From Paraburkholderia saeva (GTDB lineage Bacteria > Pseudomonadota > Gammaproteobacteria > Burkholderiales > Burkholderiaceae), in assembly GCF_907164555.1 (NCBI RefSeq), contig NZ_CAJQZC010000013.1, positions 1 through 64,000 on the forward strand: 64,000 nucleotides of DNA, in the 5' to 3' direction. Every line of letters begins with the position of its first letter. Positions within the stretch are counted from its first letter, which is position 1. The translations under genes were made by a program, and so were the position numbers. The notes below the pieces were generated by a model. The model did no database searches, had not been told where the DNA came from, and worked only from the letters and a program-made list of their open reading frames with translations. Below are positions 35,901-43,925 of the stretch, in pieces.

Positions 35901-36341
35901 ATGGAATACGATCCGCAGAATGCGTTCGCCCGGATCCTGCGGGGCGAGTTGCCCGGCATCCGCGTGTACGAAGACGAACTGACGCTTGCGATCATGGATA
36001 TCATGCCGCAGGCCGATGGCCACGTGCTCATCCTCTGCAAGGAGCCGGCCGCCGAGATTTTCGAACTGTCGGAAGAAGGCGCGGCCGCCTGCATGCGCAC
36101 CACCCAGCGGGTCGCGAAAGCCGTCAAGGCGGCCCTGAACCCGCCCGGCGTGCTGATCGCCCAGTTCAACGGGCGTGCGGCCGGCCAAACCGTGCCGCAC
36201 GTGCATTTCCACGTCATTCCGCGTCGCGAGGGCGAAACGCTGAAGCCGCACGGCGCAGTACCCGCCGACGCCGGGAAACTACGCGAGCTCGCCGCGCTGA
36301 TCGTGGCGGCCATGCCCGAAGGCGCTGTCCGACCTTTTTAA
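35901..36341 (+). CDS. HIT-family nucleotide hydrolase or transferase
   Basis: A 146-residue protein with the histidine triad HVHFHVIP (His100, His102, His104) and the N-terminal CKEP-type segment. Members act as nucleoside phosphoramidases or dinucleotide hydrolases. The ATG at 35901 (MEYDPQNAFARILRGELP) matches the usual start of the family. Length is normal. It is a stand-alone housekeeping gene, followed by a strong hairpin. Confidence 0.9.
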   Translation: MEYDPQNAFARILRGELPGIRVYEDELTLAIMDIMPQADGHVLILCKEPAAEIFELSEEGAAACMRTTQRVAKAVKAALNPPGVLIAQFNGRAAGQTVPHVHFHVIPRREGETLKPHGAVPADAGKLRELAALIVAAMPEGAVRPF

Positions 36342-36408
36342 AGCGCGATACGCCCCCATCTGGCGGGGATGGCCAGGATGGGAACACGGCGGCCGTCTCT
36401 ACCGCCGC

Positions 36409-36443
36409 CAGCGGGCCGGGTGCGTCAAGCGCCCGGCCCGCTG
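36409..36443. terminator. GC-rich hairpin after the HIT gene
   Basis: A 12-bp stem (CAGCGGGCCGGG paired with CCCGGCCCGCTG) closes on an 11-base loop, 67 bp after the HIT stop codon. No T-run follows, so it may be a Rho-dependent end or an mRNA-stabilising structure. Confidence 0.5.
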
Positions 36444-36514
36444 CGCTTCTCCGGCCTGCTGGCGGCCGGCGCGATTCTGAATTTCTTTTGTTTTCAAGTC
36501 ACATTTGTGCCCGC

Positions 36515-36542
36515 TTGCACGTCTCAAAAATGCGTCCATAAT
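36515..36542 (+). promoter_or_regulatory. Sigma-70-type promoter of the second DedA-rhodanese gene
   Basis: TTGCAC at 36515-36520 and CATAAT at 36537-36542 are separated by 16 bp, close to the consensus -35 and -10. The predicted start is near 36549, giving a leader of about 40 bases before the ATG at 36590. The region is locally AT-rich. Confidence 0.55.
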
Positions 36543-36589
36543 CTTTGAGTCACCTTCATTTCTGGCCATAAGGCCGCGGATGTAAGCCG

Positions 36590-37579
36590 ATGCTACATGA
36601 CCTCGTCGAACAGTACGGGCCGTTGCTGGTGTTTGCCAATGTGCTCGCCGCATCGCTCGGGCTGCCCCTGCCCGCGATGCCGTCTCTCGTACTTTTTGGG
36701 GCAATGGCTGCGTTGCATCCGGGTTCCATCGGCGGACAACTCCTGCCGGTTCTGGTGCTGTCGATCTTCGCGACGCTGATTGGCGACAGCGCGTGGTTCC
36801 TCGCCGGCCGCGTCTACGGCGGCAATACGCTGAAAACACTCTGCAAGCTGTCGCTGTCGCGCGATACCTGCGTGAAGAAGACCGAGCGCTTTTTCGGGCG
36901 CTGGGGCGTGCGCGTGCTGGCCGTGGCCAAGTTCGTGCCGGGCCTGTCGATCGTCTCGGTGCCGATGGCCGGCGCGATGGGCGTGCCGTATCGCACGTTC
37001 CTGACTTACGACGGCATCGGCGCAGCGCTGTGGTCGGGCGTCGGGCTTATCGTCGGCGCGCTGTTCGCGCCGCAGATCGACATGCTGTTTGCCGGCGCGA
37101 GCCGCCTCGGGCGCATGACGGCGGTGGTTGTGGTCGCGCTGTTGCTGCTGTATGGCACGTATCGCTGGATCCGCCGGCGTCAGCTGATCAACAAGCTCGC
37201 CACCGCGCGCATGGATGTCGAGGAACTCGACGCGCTGATCACCAAAAATCAGACGCCCGTGCTTTTCGACATCCGCTCGCATGAAAAGCGCAGGCTCGAT
37301 CCGTTCGTGATTCCCGGCTCGCAGTACGCCGACGAGCGTCAGCTCGCGGAAATCATCGCGAAGTATCCGCACGACCAGAAGGTGGTGATTTACTGCTCGT
37401 GCCCGAACGAGATTTCGGCGGCATGGATGGCGAAGCAGATGACCGAGGCCGGTTTCTCCGACGTCGTGCCGCTGCGCGGCGGACTCGACGCCTGGCGCGA
37501 AGCCGGTCGCGAGCTGGAGCCGCTGCCTGGCGAGCCCCGCAGCCACGTCGACGCCGACATCGCACCGAACGCGGCGTAA
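36590..37579 (+). CDS. DedA-rhodanese fusion membrane protein (second copy)
   Basis: A 329-residue paralogue of the protein at 12850-13824, with the same domain order. The DedA/VTT part (about 1-205) contains GDSAWFLAGRVYGG and VAKFVPGLSIVSVPMAGAMG; the rhodanese part has the active-loop cysteine in VVIYCSCPNEISAAW and the end LRGGLDAWREAGRELEPLP. CSCPNE is the usual loop for this fusion, whereas the first copy has CFCENS, so the two may differ in substrate. It is separated from the next gene by 112 bp. Confidence 0.9.
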   Translation: MLHDLVEQYGPLLVFANVLAASLGLPLPAMPSLVLFGAMAALHPGSIGGQLLPVLVLSIFATLIGDSAWFLAGRVYGGNTLKTLCKLSLSRDTCVKKTERFFGRWGVRVLAVAKFVPGLSIVSVPMAGAMGVPYRTFLTYDGIGAALWSGVGLIVGALFAPQIDMLFAGASRLGRMTAVVVVALLLLYGTYRWIRRRQLINKLATARMDVEELDALITKNQTPVLFDIRSHEKRRLDPFVIPGSQYADERQLAEIIAKYPHDQKVVIYCSCPNEISAAWMAKQMTEAGFSDVVPLRGGLDAWREAGRELEPLPGEPRSHVDADIAPNAA

Positions 37580-37691
37580 CGCGCGGCCACGCAACGCTGC
37601 GTTACGGGCGACGCGAATGGCTGCAGCCGGCCCGGCGCATCCGCGCCGTCACCGGCGCCATGAAACACAGAAAAGAGGAAGGAGCCGTCTG

Positions 37692-39395
37692 ATGGCAGCG
37701 ACTCAGGACAATGCAGGTCAGGAAATCGTAGCGGATGCACCGTTTTCGAATCTGAGCACCCGGCGTCACCAGATGTTTCCGGAACTCACCGACGCGGAAA
37801 TCGACCGTCTGCGAAAATTTGGCGAAGTCACGCACCGGGAAGCCGGCGAATATCTGTTCCTCACCGGCCAGACCGGCCCGGGCATGTTCGTGATCCTGTG
37901 CGGTGGCGTGCGCATCACCCGGCGTGACGGACTCGGCCGCGAGCATCTGATCGCCGAGCACGGCCGCGGCCAGTTCATGGCCGAGGTCGGCCAGCTGTCC
38001 GGCAAGCCCGCGCTGGTCGACGGGCTGACGACGCGTCCCGTCGATGTGCTGCTGATTCCGCCCGCGCGCCTGCGCGCGCTGATCATCGCCGAGGCGGAGC
38101 TGGGCGAGCGCATCATGCGGGCGCTGATTCTGCGCCGCGTCGCGCTGATCGAAAACGGCTCCGGCGGCCCGGTGCTGATCGGCAAGCGCAACGACCGCCG
38201 TCTTCTCGCGCTGGAAAGCTTCCTGTCGCGCAACGGTCATCCGCATTCGGTGATCGATGAGAGCGACGAAGATGCGCTGCGGCTCATCGAACAGTTCGCC
38301 GCGCGTCCCGAAGACCTGCCGCTCGTGATCTGCCCGGACGGCACCGTGCTCCATCATCCGAGCGATCCCGAACTGGCGACGGCGCTGGGCATGCTGCCGG
38401 ATCTCGACGCCTCGCACGTCTACGATGTCGCGGTTGTCGGCGCCGGTCCGGCCGGGCTCGCGACCGCGGTATATGCCGCGTCCGAAGGACTTTCGGTGAT
38501 CGTGCTCGACAGTCGCGCGCCCGGCGGCCAGGCCGGCGCCAGTTCGCGCATCGAAAACTACCTCGGTTTTCCGACAGGCATTTCCGGGCAGGCGCTGGCC
38601 GGCCGCGCGTTCGTGCAGGCGCAGAAATTCGGCGCGCACGTCGCGATTCCCGTGAAGGTGCGAGCGCTCCATTGCGACGAGCAACCGCACCGGCTGGATC
38701 TCGTGTGCGGCGGCAGTATCCTGTCGCGCACGGTGGTGATCGCGACGGGCGCGGTGTACCGCCGCCCGCAGCTCGAAGGGCTCGAACGCTTCGAAGGGCG
38801 CGGCGCGTACTACTGGGCTTCGCCTGTCGAGGCAAAACTCTGCAAGCATGAAGAAATCGTGCTGGTGGGCGGCGGCAACTCGGCCGGACAGGGCATCGTC
38901 TATCTGGCATCTCACGCAAAGCATGTGCACGTGCTGATCCGCAAGAGCGGTTTCGAGTCGACGATGTCGCGCTACCTGATCGATCGCATTCGCTCGTTGC
39001 CGAACGTGACCGTGCATCCGCACGCCGAAATCGGCCGGCTCGACGCCGACGAAAGCGGGCTCGCTTCCGTCGTCCTGAAGTCGCCGCTGCCGGACGGCAC
39101 CGACCACTTCGATACGCGTCACCTGTTCCTTTTTACGGGCGCCGATCCAAACACCGAATGGCTGCGCAGCTGCAGCGTCGAAACCGACGCGAAGGGCTTC
39201 GTGCTGACAGGCGTCAATGCAGGATCGGGTTGCGATCTGTCGACGACGGTCGAAGGCATCTACGCCATCGGCGACGCCCGCGCGGGGTCGACGAAGCGCG
39301 TGGCGGCGGCCGTCGGCGAAGGTGCGGCGGTGGTCGCGCAGATTCACCAGCTGCTCGCCGAACGGGCCGGTGAAGCGATCGCGCTGGGCGCCTGA
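37692..39395 (+). CDS. Cyclic-nucleotide-binding domain fused to thioredoxin-reductase-like flavoprotein
   Basis: A 567-residue cytoplasmic protein. Residues about 20-140 form a cNMP-binding/CRP-like beta-roll (GEYLFLTGQTGPGMFVILCGG). Residues about 240-567 form a two-nucleotide-domain flavoprotein: FAD site VVGAGPAGLATA, then GGQAGASSRIENYLGFP, NAD(P)H site LVGGGNSAGQ and the C-terminal YAIGDAR. The redox CxxC of thioredoxin reductases is absent; the matching place reads YYWASPVEAKLC, so it does not reduce thioredoxin in the usual way. The ATG at 37692 has AGGAAGGAG upstream. Confidence 0.87.
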   Translation: MAATQDNAGQEIVADAPFSNLSTRRHQMFPELTDAEIDRLRKFGEVTHREAGEYLFLTGQTGPGMFVILCGGVRITRRDGLGREHLIAEHGRGQFMAEVGQLSGKPALVDGLTTRPVDVLLIPPARLRALIIAEAELGERIMRALILRRVALIENGSGGPVLIGKRNDRRLLALESFLSRNGHPHSVIDESDEDALRLIEQFAARPEDLPLVICPDGTVLHHPSDPELATALGMLPDLDASHVYDVAVVGAGPAGLATAVYAASEGLSVIVLDSRAPGGQAGASSRIENYLGFPTGISGQALAGRAFVQAQKFGAHVAIPVKVRALHCDEQPHRLDLVCGGSILSRTVVIATGAVYRRPQLEGLERFEGRGAYYWASPVEAKLCKHEEIVLVGGGNSAGQGIVYLASHAKHVHVLIRKSGFESTMSRYLIDRIRSLPNVTVHPHAEIGRLDADESGLASVVLKSPLPDGTDHFDTRHLFLFTGADPNTEWLRSCSVETDAKGFVLTGVNAGSGCDLSTTVEGIYAIGDARAGSTKRVAAAVGEGAAVVAQIHQLLAERAGEAIALGA

Positions 39396-39416
39396 GCGCA
39401 GCGCGCGCGCCGCGTC

Positions 39417-40721
39417 TTGAAGACCGTTCCGTTATCGGCTGCCCGCACGCTGCATCTGGCCGCTCAGGGTCTCCTCACGCCGCCGCGCCGCAAGGCGACG
39501 AAGGCGGATGTGCTCCCGGCCATCCGCCGCATGGCGCAACTCCAGATTGACACGATTCACGTGGTGGCGCGCAGCCCGTATCTCGTCCTCTTCAGCCGCA
39601 TCGGCGCGTACGAGCAGGCGTGGCTCGACGCGCATCTCGCGGAGCGCAATCTCTTCGAGTTCTGGTCGCACGAGGCGTGCTTCGTGCCGATCGAAGATTA
39701 CGGCCTGCTGCGCCACCGGATGCTCGATCCGGTCGGCATGGGCTGGAAATACGCCGCCGACTGGCACAACCAGTACCGCGCCGACATCGATAACCTGCTC
39801 GATCACATTCGCCAGAACGGCCCGGTGCGCGCCGCGGATTTTGCGCGCGAGGGCGGCAAGGGGAACGGCTGGTGGGACTGGAAGCCCGAGAAGCGTCATC
39901 TCGAAGTGCTGTTCTCGACCGGCCAGCTGATGGTGTCGTCGCGCCACAATTTTCATCGCGTCTACGACCTTACCGAGCGCGTGCTGCCCGGCTGGGACGA
40001 CGCGCGCGACCTGCAACCGGTCGAAGCAGTCGAACGTGAATTGCTGCTGCGCAGTTGTCGCGCGCTCGGCATCGCGCGCGCGGACTGGGTCGCGGATTAT
40101 TACCGGATGCCGCGCCGCCCGTACGTCGACGCGCTGAGAGCGCTCGCCGATGAAGGCGAACTGATCCCGGTGCGGGTAGATGGCTGGAAACAGGACACGT
40201 TCGTGCATCGCGAGTTCGAGCCGCTGATCGACGACGCGATCAGCGGTGCGCTCGCTTCAACGGTGACCACGGTGCTCTCGCCGTTCGATCCGGTCGTGTG
40301 GGATCGCAGGCGCGCGACGGCGCTCTTCGATTTCGACTACGCGATCGAGTGCTACACGCCCGCTGCAAAGCGCAAATACGGCTACTTCGTGCTACCGCTG
40401 CTAAGCCGCGGCAAGCTCGTGGGCCGCGTGGATGCGAAGGCCCATCGCACGGAAGGTGTGTTCGAGCTCAAATCGTTTCATCTGGAACCAGGCGTGCGCC
40501 TGAGCGGGCGGCTGACCGACGACCTGCGCCGTGCGCTGCAGCGTTGCGCGGACTGGCACGGCACGCCGGCGTTGCGCTTTACGTCGGCGCCGAAAGACGT
40601 GCTGGCCGCGTTCGGCGCGGAACCGCGCAAACGCGAAGTCAGTGAAACGCCGCCCACGCCAGCGACAACGAAAACACGCCGAGCACAATCGACGCGCCGC
40701 GCTGCACTTTCGACGGATTGA
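39417..40721 (+). CDS. YcaQ/AlkZ-type winged-helix DNA glycosylase (HTH_42)
   Basis: A 434-residue protein of the winged-helix family that includes the crosslink-repair glycosylases YcaQ and AlkZ. The key active-site segment reads LQIDTIHVVARS (QxD type, as I recall for YcaQ), and FEFWSHEACFVP and DPVVWDRRRATALFDFDY are typical. The start is TTG, 21 bp after the previous stop, and no strong ribosome site is visible, so the start is uncertain. The last 83 bp, coding a low-complexity Pro/Thr/Arg tail, overlap the convergent LysE gene. Confidence 0.82.
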   Translation: MKTVPLSAARTLHLAAQGLLTPPRRKATKADVLPAIRRMAQLQIDTIHVVARSPYLVLFSRIGAYEQAWLDAHLAERNLFEFWSHEACFVPIEDYGLLRHRMLDPVGMGWKYAADWHNQYRADIDNLLDHIRQNGPVRAADFAREGGKGNGWWDWKPEKRHLEVLFSTGQLMVSSRHNFHRVYDLTERVLPGWDDARDLQPVEAVERELLLRSCRALGIARADWVADYYRMPRRPYVDALRALADEGELIPVRVDGWKQDTFVHREFEPLIDDAISGALASTVTTVLSPFDPVVWDRRRATALFDFDYAIECYTPAAKRKYGYFVLPLLSRGKLVGRVDAKAHRTEGVFELKSFHLEPGVRLSGRLTDDLRRALQRCADWHGTPALRFTSAPKDVLAAFGAEPRKREVSETPPTPATTKTRRAQSTRRAALSTD

Positions 40722-41238
40722 CCCACGCAAGCCTGCCGTTGCCAAGCGCCGCGCCGAACGCGATCCACGTGAGCGCCGCCGGCACGAGCAGGCAGACGAA
40801 AATCGACATCGCCAGCAGCCAGGCTTCGCCGTTGGCAAATGCCGCGGCCGGAAAGATCGTGCCCGCGAACAGCAGCCCCTTCGGGTTGAGCAGGGTCGCG
40901 ACGAAGAGCGTGCGCAAACCGGTCGCCGCCTGCGTCGAAGCAGACAAGGCCACAGCCGCCTTCCACATGTTCACGGCGAGATAAGCGATGTAGAGGCCGC
41001 TGGCGATGCGCAGCACCGAAGGCAGCCACGGCCACGCGTGCGCGGCCTGCGCGAGAAAATGTCCCCACAGCGAAATCGACACGATGTAGCCCGCGAGTTC
41101 AGCGCCCACGAGCGGCAGCGAGCGGCGCAGGCCCTGCCGCAAGCCGGCTGCGGCGAGCAGCGTGTTCGTCGGTCCGGGCGTGATGAGCACTACGGCGATA
41201 CCGAGGGCGAGCAGTAAGGCTTCGGAAACTGAAAGCAT
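40639..41238 (-). CDS. LysE/RhtB-family amino acid exporter
   Basis: A 199-residue inner-membrane protein with about six helices. The family N-terminal motif ITPGPTNTLL lies at about residues 19-28, and the Gly-rich GLRQGLRRSLPLVGAELAG follows. Members export amino acids or homoserine lactones; the substrate is not evident. The C-terminus (LAWAAFH) reads across the tail of the convergent glycosylase gene. Confidence 0.88.
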   Translation of the reverse strand: MLSVSEALLLALGIAVVLITPGPTNTLLAAAGLRQGLRRSLPLVGAELAGYIVSISLWGHFLAQAAHAWPWLPSVLRIASGLYIAYLAVNMWKAAVALSASTQAATGLRTLFVATLLNPKGLLFAGTIFPAAAFANGEAWLLAMSIFVCLLVPAALTWIAFGAALGNGRLAWVNPSKVQRGASIVLGVFSLSLAWAAFH

Positions 41239-41344
41239 GACAGGTGAGGACTGGCGGATATCGTGCGACTTTTTAACACAGAACGCGGGGCGTCCAAAAC
41301 CATCCGTAACGATCGGTGGCGCAATGCCGGGAAGATGCCGGAAA

Positions 41345-41372
41345 CAAAAACGGCTGGCATCGCGCCAGCCGT
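41345..41372 (-). terminator. Rho-independent terminator of the small-gene pair
   Basis: A perfect 9-bp stem (ACGGCTGGC and GCCAGCCGT) with a five-base loop is followed on the minus strand by five T. It lies 53 bp after the stop of the gene at 41425-41949 and ends that transcript. Confidence 0.75.
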
Positions 41373-41424
41373 GTGCACACGGAAGCAGCGCCGGTCCGCA
41401 TGACCGGCGCGAGCGGTACGCGCC

Positions 41425-41949
41425 CTAGCGTTCGAGCCTCGCGCGTAGTTCGCGGGCGGTTTCGAGCAGACCTTCATAACCGGAGCGTGCGTGCTCCGGC
41501 AGGTCCGGATCGCCGACGAACGCGCCCAGCGTTTCGATCAGGCTGTACAGAATGCCCTTCGCCGCGCCCGCTGCAATGCCGCCCGTCGACACCAGATGAT
41601 CGACGTGGCTCACCGCCGCATCGAGGTGTTCCAGATCCGGCCGCTCACCCGTTTCCTGCTTGTCCGATACTTCGCGCGTCATGATGGTCAATCGCTCCTG
41701 TTGAAGGACCCGTGATACATCTTTCACGTTGTTATATACCGATCGCGCGCAGTCGTCCATCGGGCGGGGCCTGAACGTCTGCCAGACGTTGCCGGGCGTA
41801 TCGACCCGGTAGAAACCATTGCCGTTCGTGTCGCGCGACATCCATTCATCGTACGCTGGCTGGCCTGCCGGCCACACACCGGGCATTGGGTTCTGCGCGA
41901 ATTCGTCGGGCATCTTTCTTCGACGCGTACCGACGCATGCGTTCGCCAT
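41425..41949 (-). CDS. Hypothetical protein with an ambiguous start
   Basis: The open frame codes 174 residues and I recognise no family. Its first ATG directly abuts the stop of the upstream gene (TGAATG), which suggests translational coupling. Codon use is normal from Met13 (MPDEFAQNPMPGVWP) to about residue 70, becomes AT-rich for about 20 codons, and is normal again from Met90 (MTREVSDKQETGERPDL), which has AGGAG nine bases upstream. The C-terminal 85 residues are acidic and helical, with a Gly/Ala-rich turn (STGGIAAGAAKG). Either one protein or two overlapping products are possible. Confidence 0.6.
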   Translation of the reverse strand: MANACVGTRRRKMPDEFAQNPMPGVWPAGQPAYDEWMSRDTNGNGFYRVDTPGNVWQTFRPRPMDDCARSVYNNVKDVSRVLQQERLTIMTREVSDKQETGERPDLEHLDAAVSHVDHLVSTGGIAAGAAKGILYSLIETLGAFVGDPDLPEHARSGYEGLLETARELRARLER

Positions 41950-42450
41950 TCAAAACATCGTATTCGAATTCGCGGACTGCTCGGGCACCGGCTGGATCAC
42001 GTCCCAGTGCTCGGTGATCCTGCCGCCTGTCACGCGATAGATGTTGACGATCGCGCGGCCTCGATCGGACGGATTCAGCGTCGAATGAATATGCACGTAG
42101 ACGAGGTCGCCATCGACGGCGGAACGGACGATCTCGGAGCGCGCCGCAGGATTGCGCTCGAACACTTTCGTGAAGACATCGACGAGCGCCTTGCGCCCGT
42201 CGGGCACGGTCGGGTTGTGCTGCACGTAATTTTCCGCGACGTATCGGTCCGCAGCGCTCAGGTCGTGCTGGTTGAAGAACTGCTCCTGAAACGCCAGCAC
42301 GATGCGGCGGTTCTGTTCCTGCTGCTTCATGGCGACAGCGGCGGCAGCGGCTGCTGGCGGCTGCGTCTGCGCGCGTGACGGCGCGGGCATCGTCAGCCAG
42401 AACGACACGGCGAGCGCCGCCGCGCAGGAGGTCAACCGGTTCGATGTCAT
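41950..42450 (-). CDS. Secreted SnoaL/NTF2-like protein
   Basis: A 166-residue protein. A signal peptide covers about residues 1-27 (AAALAVSFWLTMPAPSRAQ). The mature part is a cone-shaped NTF2-like fold of the SnoaL type: NQHDLSAADRYVAENYVQHNPTVPDG and ITEHWDVIQPVP are the conserved stretches. The ATG at 42450 (MTSNRLTSC) gives a proper signal peptide. Such proteins bind or isomerise small hydrophobic molecules; the ligand is unknown. It is divergent from the guanidine operon. Confidence 0.85.
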   Translation of the reverse strand: MTSNRLTSCAAALAVSFWLTMPAPSRAQTQPPAAAAAAVAMKQQEQNRRIVLAFQEQFFNQHDLSAADRYVAENYVQHNPTVPDGRKALVDVFTKVFERNPAARSEIVRSAVDGDLVYVHIHSTLNPSDRGRAIVNIYRVTGGRITEHWDVIQPVPEQSANSNTMF

Positions 42451-42488
42451 CGTTTCAGTCTCCGCAAGAGGGTCATGATGGTTGCGTC

Positions 42489-42505
42489 TGCACACAAATC
42501 GTGCA
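42489..42505. promoter_or_regulatory. NtrC-like binding site
   Basis: TGCACACAAATCGTGCA has the arms TGCAC and GTGCA with seven bases between them, the arrangement of enteric NtrC sites. It lies about 85 bp upstream of a sigma-54 promoter, the distance typical of an enhancer. It also overlaps the 5' flank of the divergent SnoaL gene. Confidence 0.6.
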
Positions 42506-42588
42506 AACAGGCAGAACGCCATGCAAGCCGCGCTTCATCTTCGTGCATGAACGCGCGGTAAACCCCGGCTGCGTGGGGTTTGCCGGCA

Positions 42589-42604
42589 TGGCACGTTTAT
42601 CGCT
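42589..42604 (+). promoter_or_regulatory. Sigma-54 promoter of the guanidine operon
   Basis: TGGCACGTTTATCGCT matches the -24/-12 consensus TGGCACG-N4-TTGCW with one change; the invariant GG and GC are 10 bp apart. The start site would be near 42615, about 50 bases before the riboswitch. This indicates nitrogen-controlled transcription. Confidence 0.65.
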
Positions 42605-42665
42605 TATCCCTAAGCAAGGGAGCCGGCGCACCATCCGGTTGAGTACGTAGTCACAATTTGCAATG

Positions 42666-42770
42666 GACGACTAGGGTTCCGGTCTGCGTGGCTTCAGCGC
42701 CTGCAGATGCTGGTCCGAGAGTGGTCGACCTCAGGCGAGGTTACACGGCGGGATAAAAGCCCGGGAGAGA
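42666..42770 (+). ncRNA. Guanidine-I (ykkC) riboswitch
   Basis: The leader contains the conserved ykkC blocks in order: CTAGGGTTCCGG near 42671, GGTCCGAGAG near 42711, the ACACGG segment near 42744 and GGGATAAAAGCCCGGGAGA up to 42769. These form the ligand pocket of the class I aptamer, which binds guanidinium and turns expression on. It ends 57 bp before the first gene. The identification is from recognised consensus elements rather than a covariance search. Confidence 0.9.
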
Positions 42771-42826
42771 ACGCGATGATTCGCGCCGCTCCTGCCGTCG
42801 ATAAACTGTCCTGCGAGGTCAACCCC

Positions 42827-43894
42827 ATGCGCAAGCTTCGTCTTTTCGCCTCTGCTGTCACCGCTCTCTCCATTCTCGCCTCCACCCCGGCATTCGCCGC
42901 CGGAAAAACCGACTTCAAGGTCTGCTGGACCATCTACGCGGGCTGGATGCCGTGGGGCGAAGCCAAAACCCAGGGCATCGTCACGAAGTGGGCCAAGAAG
43001 TACGGCATCAACATCGATGTCGTTCAGCTCAACGATTACATCGAATCGATCAACCAGTACACCGCAGGCAAGTTCGACGGCTGCGGCATGACCAATATGG
43101 ACGCCCTGACGATTCCCGCCGCGGGCGGCGTCGATTCCACCGCGCTTATCGTCGGCGACTATTCGAACGGCAACGACGGCGTGCTCATCAAGGGCAAGGG
43201 CAAGAAGATCACCGACCTCAAGGGTCAGTCGATCAACCTCGTCGAACTCTCCGTGTCGCACTATCTGCTCGCCCGCGCGCTTGAATCCGCCGGCATGAGC
43301 GAGCGCGACGTCAAGACCGTCAACACGTCCGACGCCGACATCTCCGCTGCATTCGCAACGCCGACCGTCAAACAGGCCGTCACGTGGAACCCGATGCTCG
43401 CCGACCTGAAGGCGCAACCGGACGTCACCGAAGTTTTCGATTCGACGAAGATTCCGGGCGAGATCATGGACATGATGGTCGTCAACACGAAGACGCTGGC
43501 GGATAACCCGGCGCTCGGCAAGGCGCTCACCGGCGCATGGTTCGAGATGCTCGCGCTGATGAAGGCGAACAACGCGAGCAGCACGGCCGCGCTGACCTCG
43601 ATGGCGAAAGCTTCGGGCACTGACCTCGCCGGCTACAAGGGTCAACTGGCCACGACCGCGCTCTTCTACACACCGAAGGATGCGCTTGCGTTCGCCACCA
43701 GCCCGAGCCTGCCGCAAACCATGACGCGCGTCGCGAAGTTCTCGTTCGACCACGGCCTGCTCGGTCAGGGCGCGCCGAACCCGGACGCCGTCGGCATGGC
43801 GTTCGACAAGGGGGTCATCGTCGGCAGCAAGAGCAACGTGAAGCTGCGCTTCGACCCGACGTACGTCCGCATGGCCGCGGACGGCAAGCTCTAA
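42827..43894 (+). CDS. ABC transporter periplasmic binding protein for guanidine/urea
   Basis: A 355-residue binding protein of the NrtA/TauA-like class found with urea carboxylase operons. A signal peptide covers about residues 1-25 (LFASAVTALSILASTPAFAA). The mature start KVCWTIYAGWMPWGEAKTQG is characteristic of this subgroup. The ATG at 42827 follows a GAGGT ribosome site; a longer frame from 42707 would start inside the riboswitch and is rejected. Being first after a guanidine aptamer, it most likely captures guanidine or a close derivative. Confidence 0.9.
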   Translation: MRKLRLFASAVTALSILASTPAFAAGKTDFKVCWTIYAGWMPWGEAKTQGIVTKWAKKYGINIDVVQLNDYIESINQYTAGKFDGCGMTNMDALTIPAAGGVDSTALIVGDYSNGNDGVLIKGKGKKITDLKGQSINLVELSVSHYLLARALESAGMSERDVKTVNTSDADISAAFATPTVKQAVTWNPMLADLKAQPDVTEVFDSTKIPGEIMDMMVVNTKTLADNPALGKALTGAWFEMLALMKANNASSTAALTSMAKASGTDLAGYKGQLATTALFYTPKDALAFATSPSLPQTMTRVAKFSFDHGLLGQGAPNPDAVGMAFDKGVIVGSKSNVKLRFDPTYVRMAADGKL

Positions 43895-43925
43895 ACCTGT
43901 CATCCACTTCGAAAGACGGCGCACC

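Noticed and set aside
42707-42826. Longer start for the guanidine binding protein
   Set aside because: It would begin inside the conserved core of the riboswitch and add residues before a normal signal peptide.
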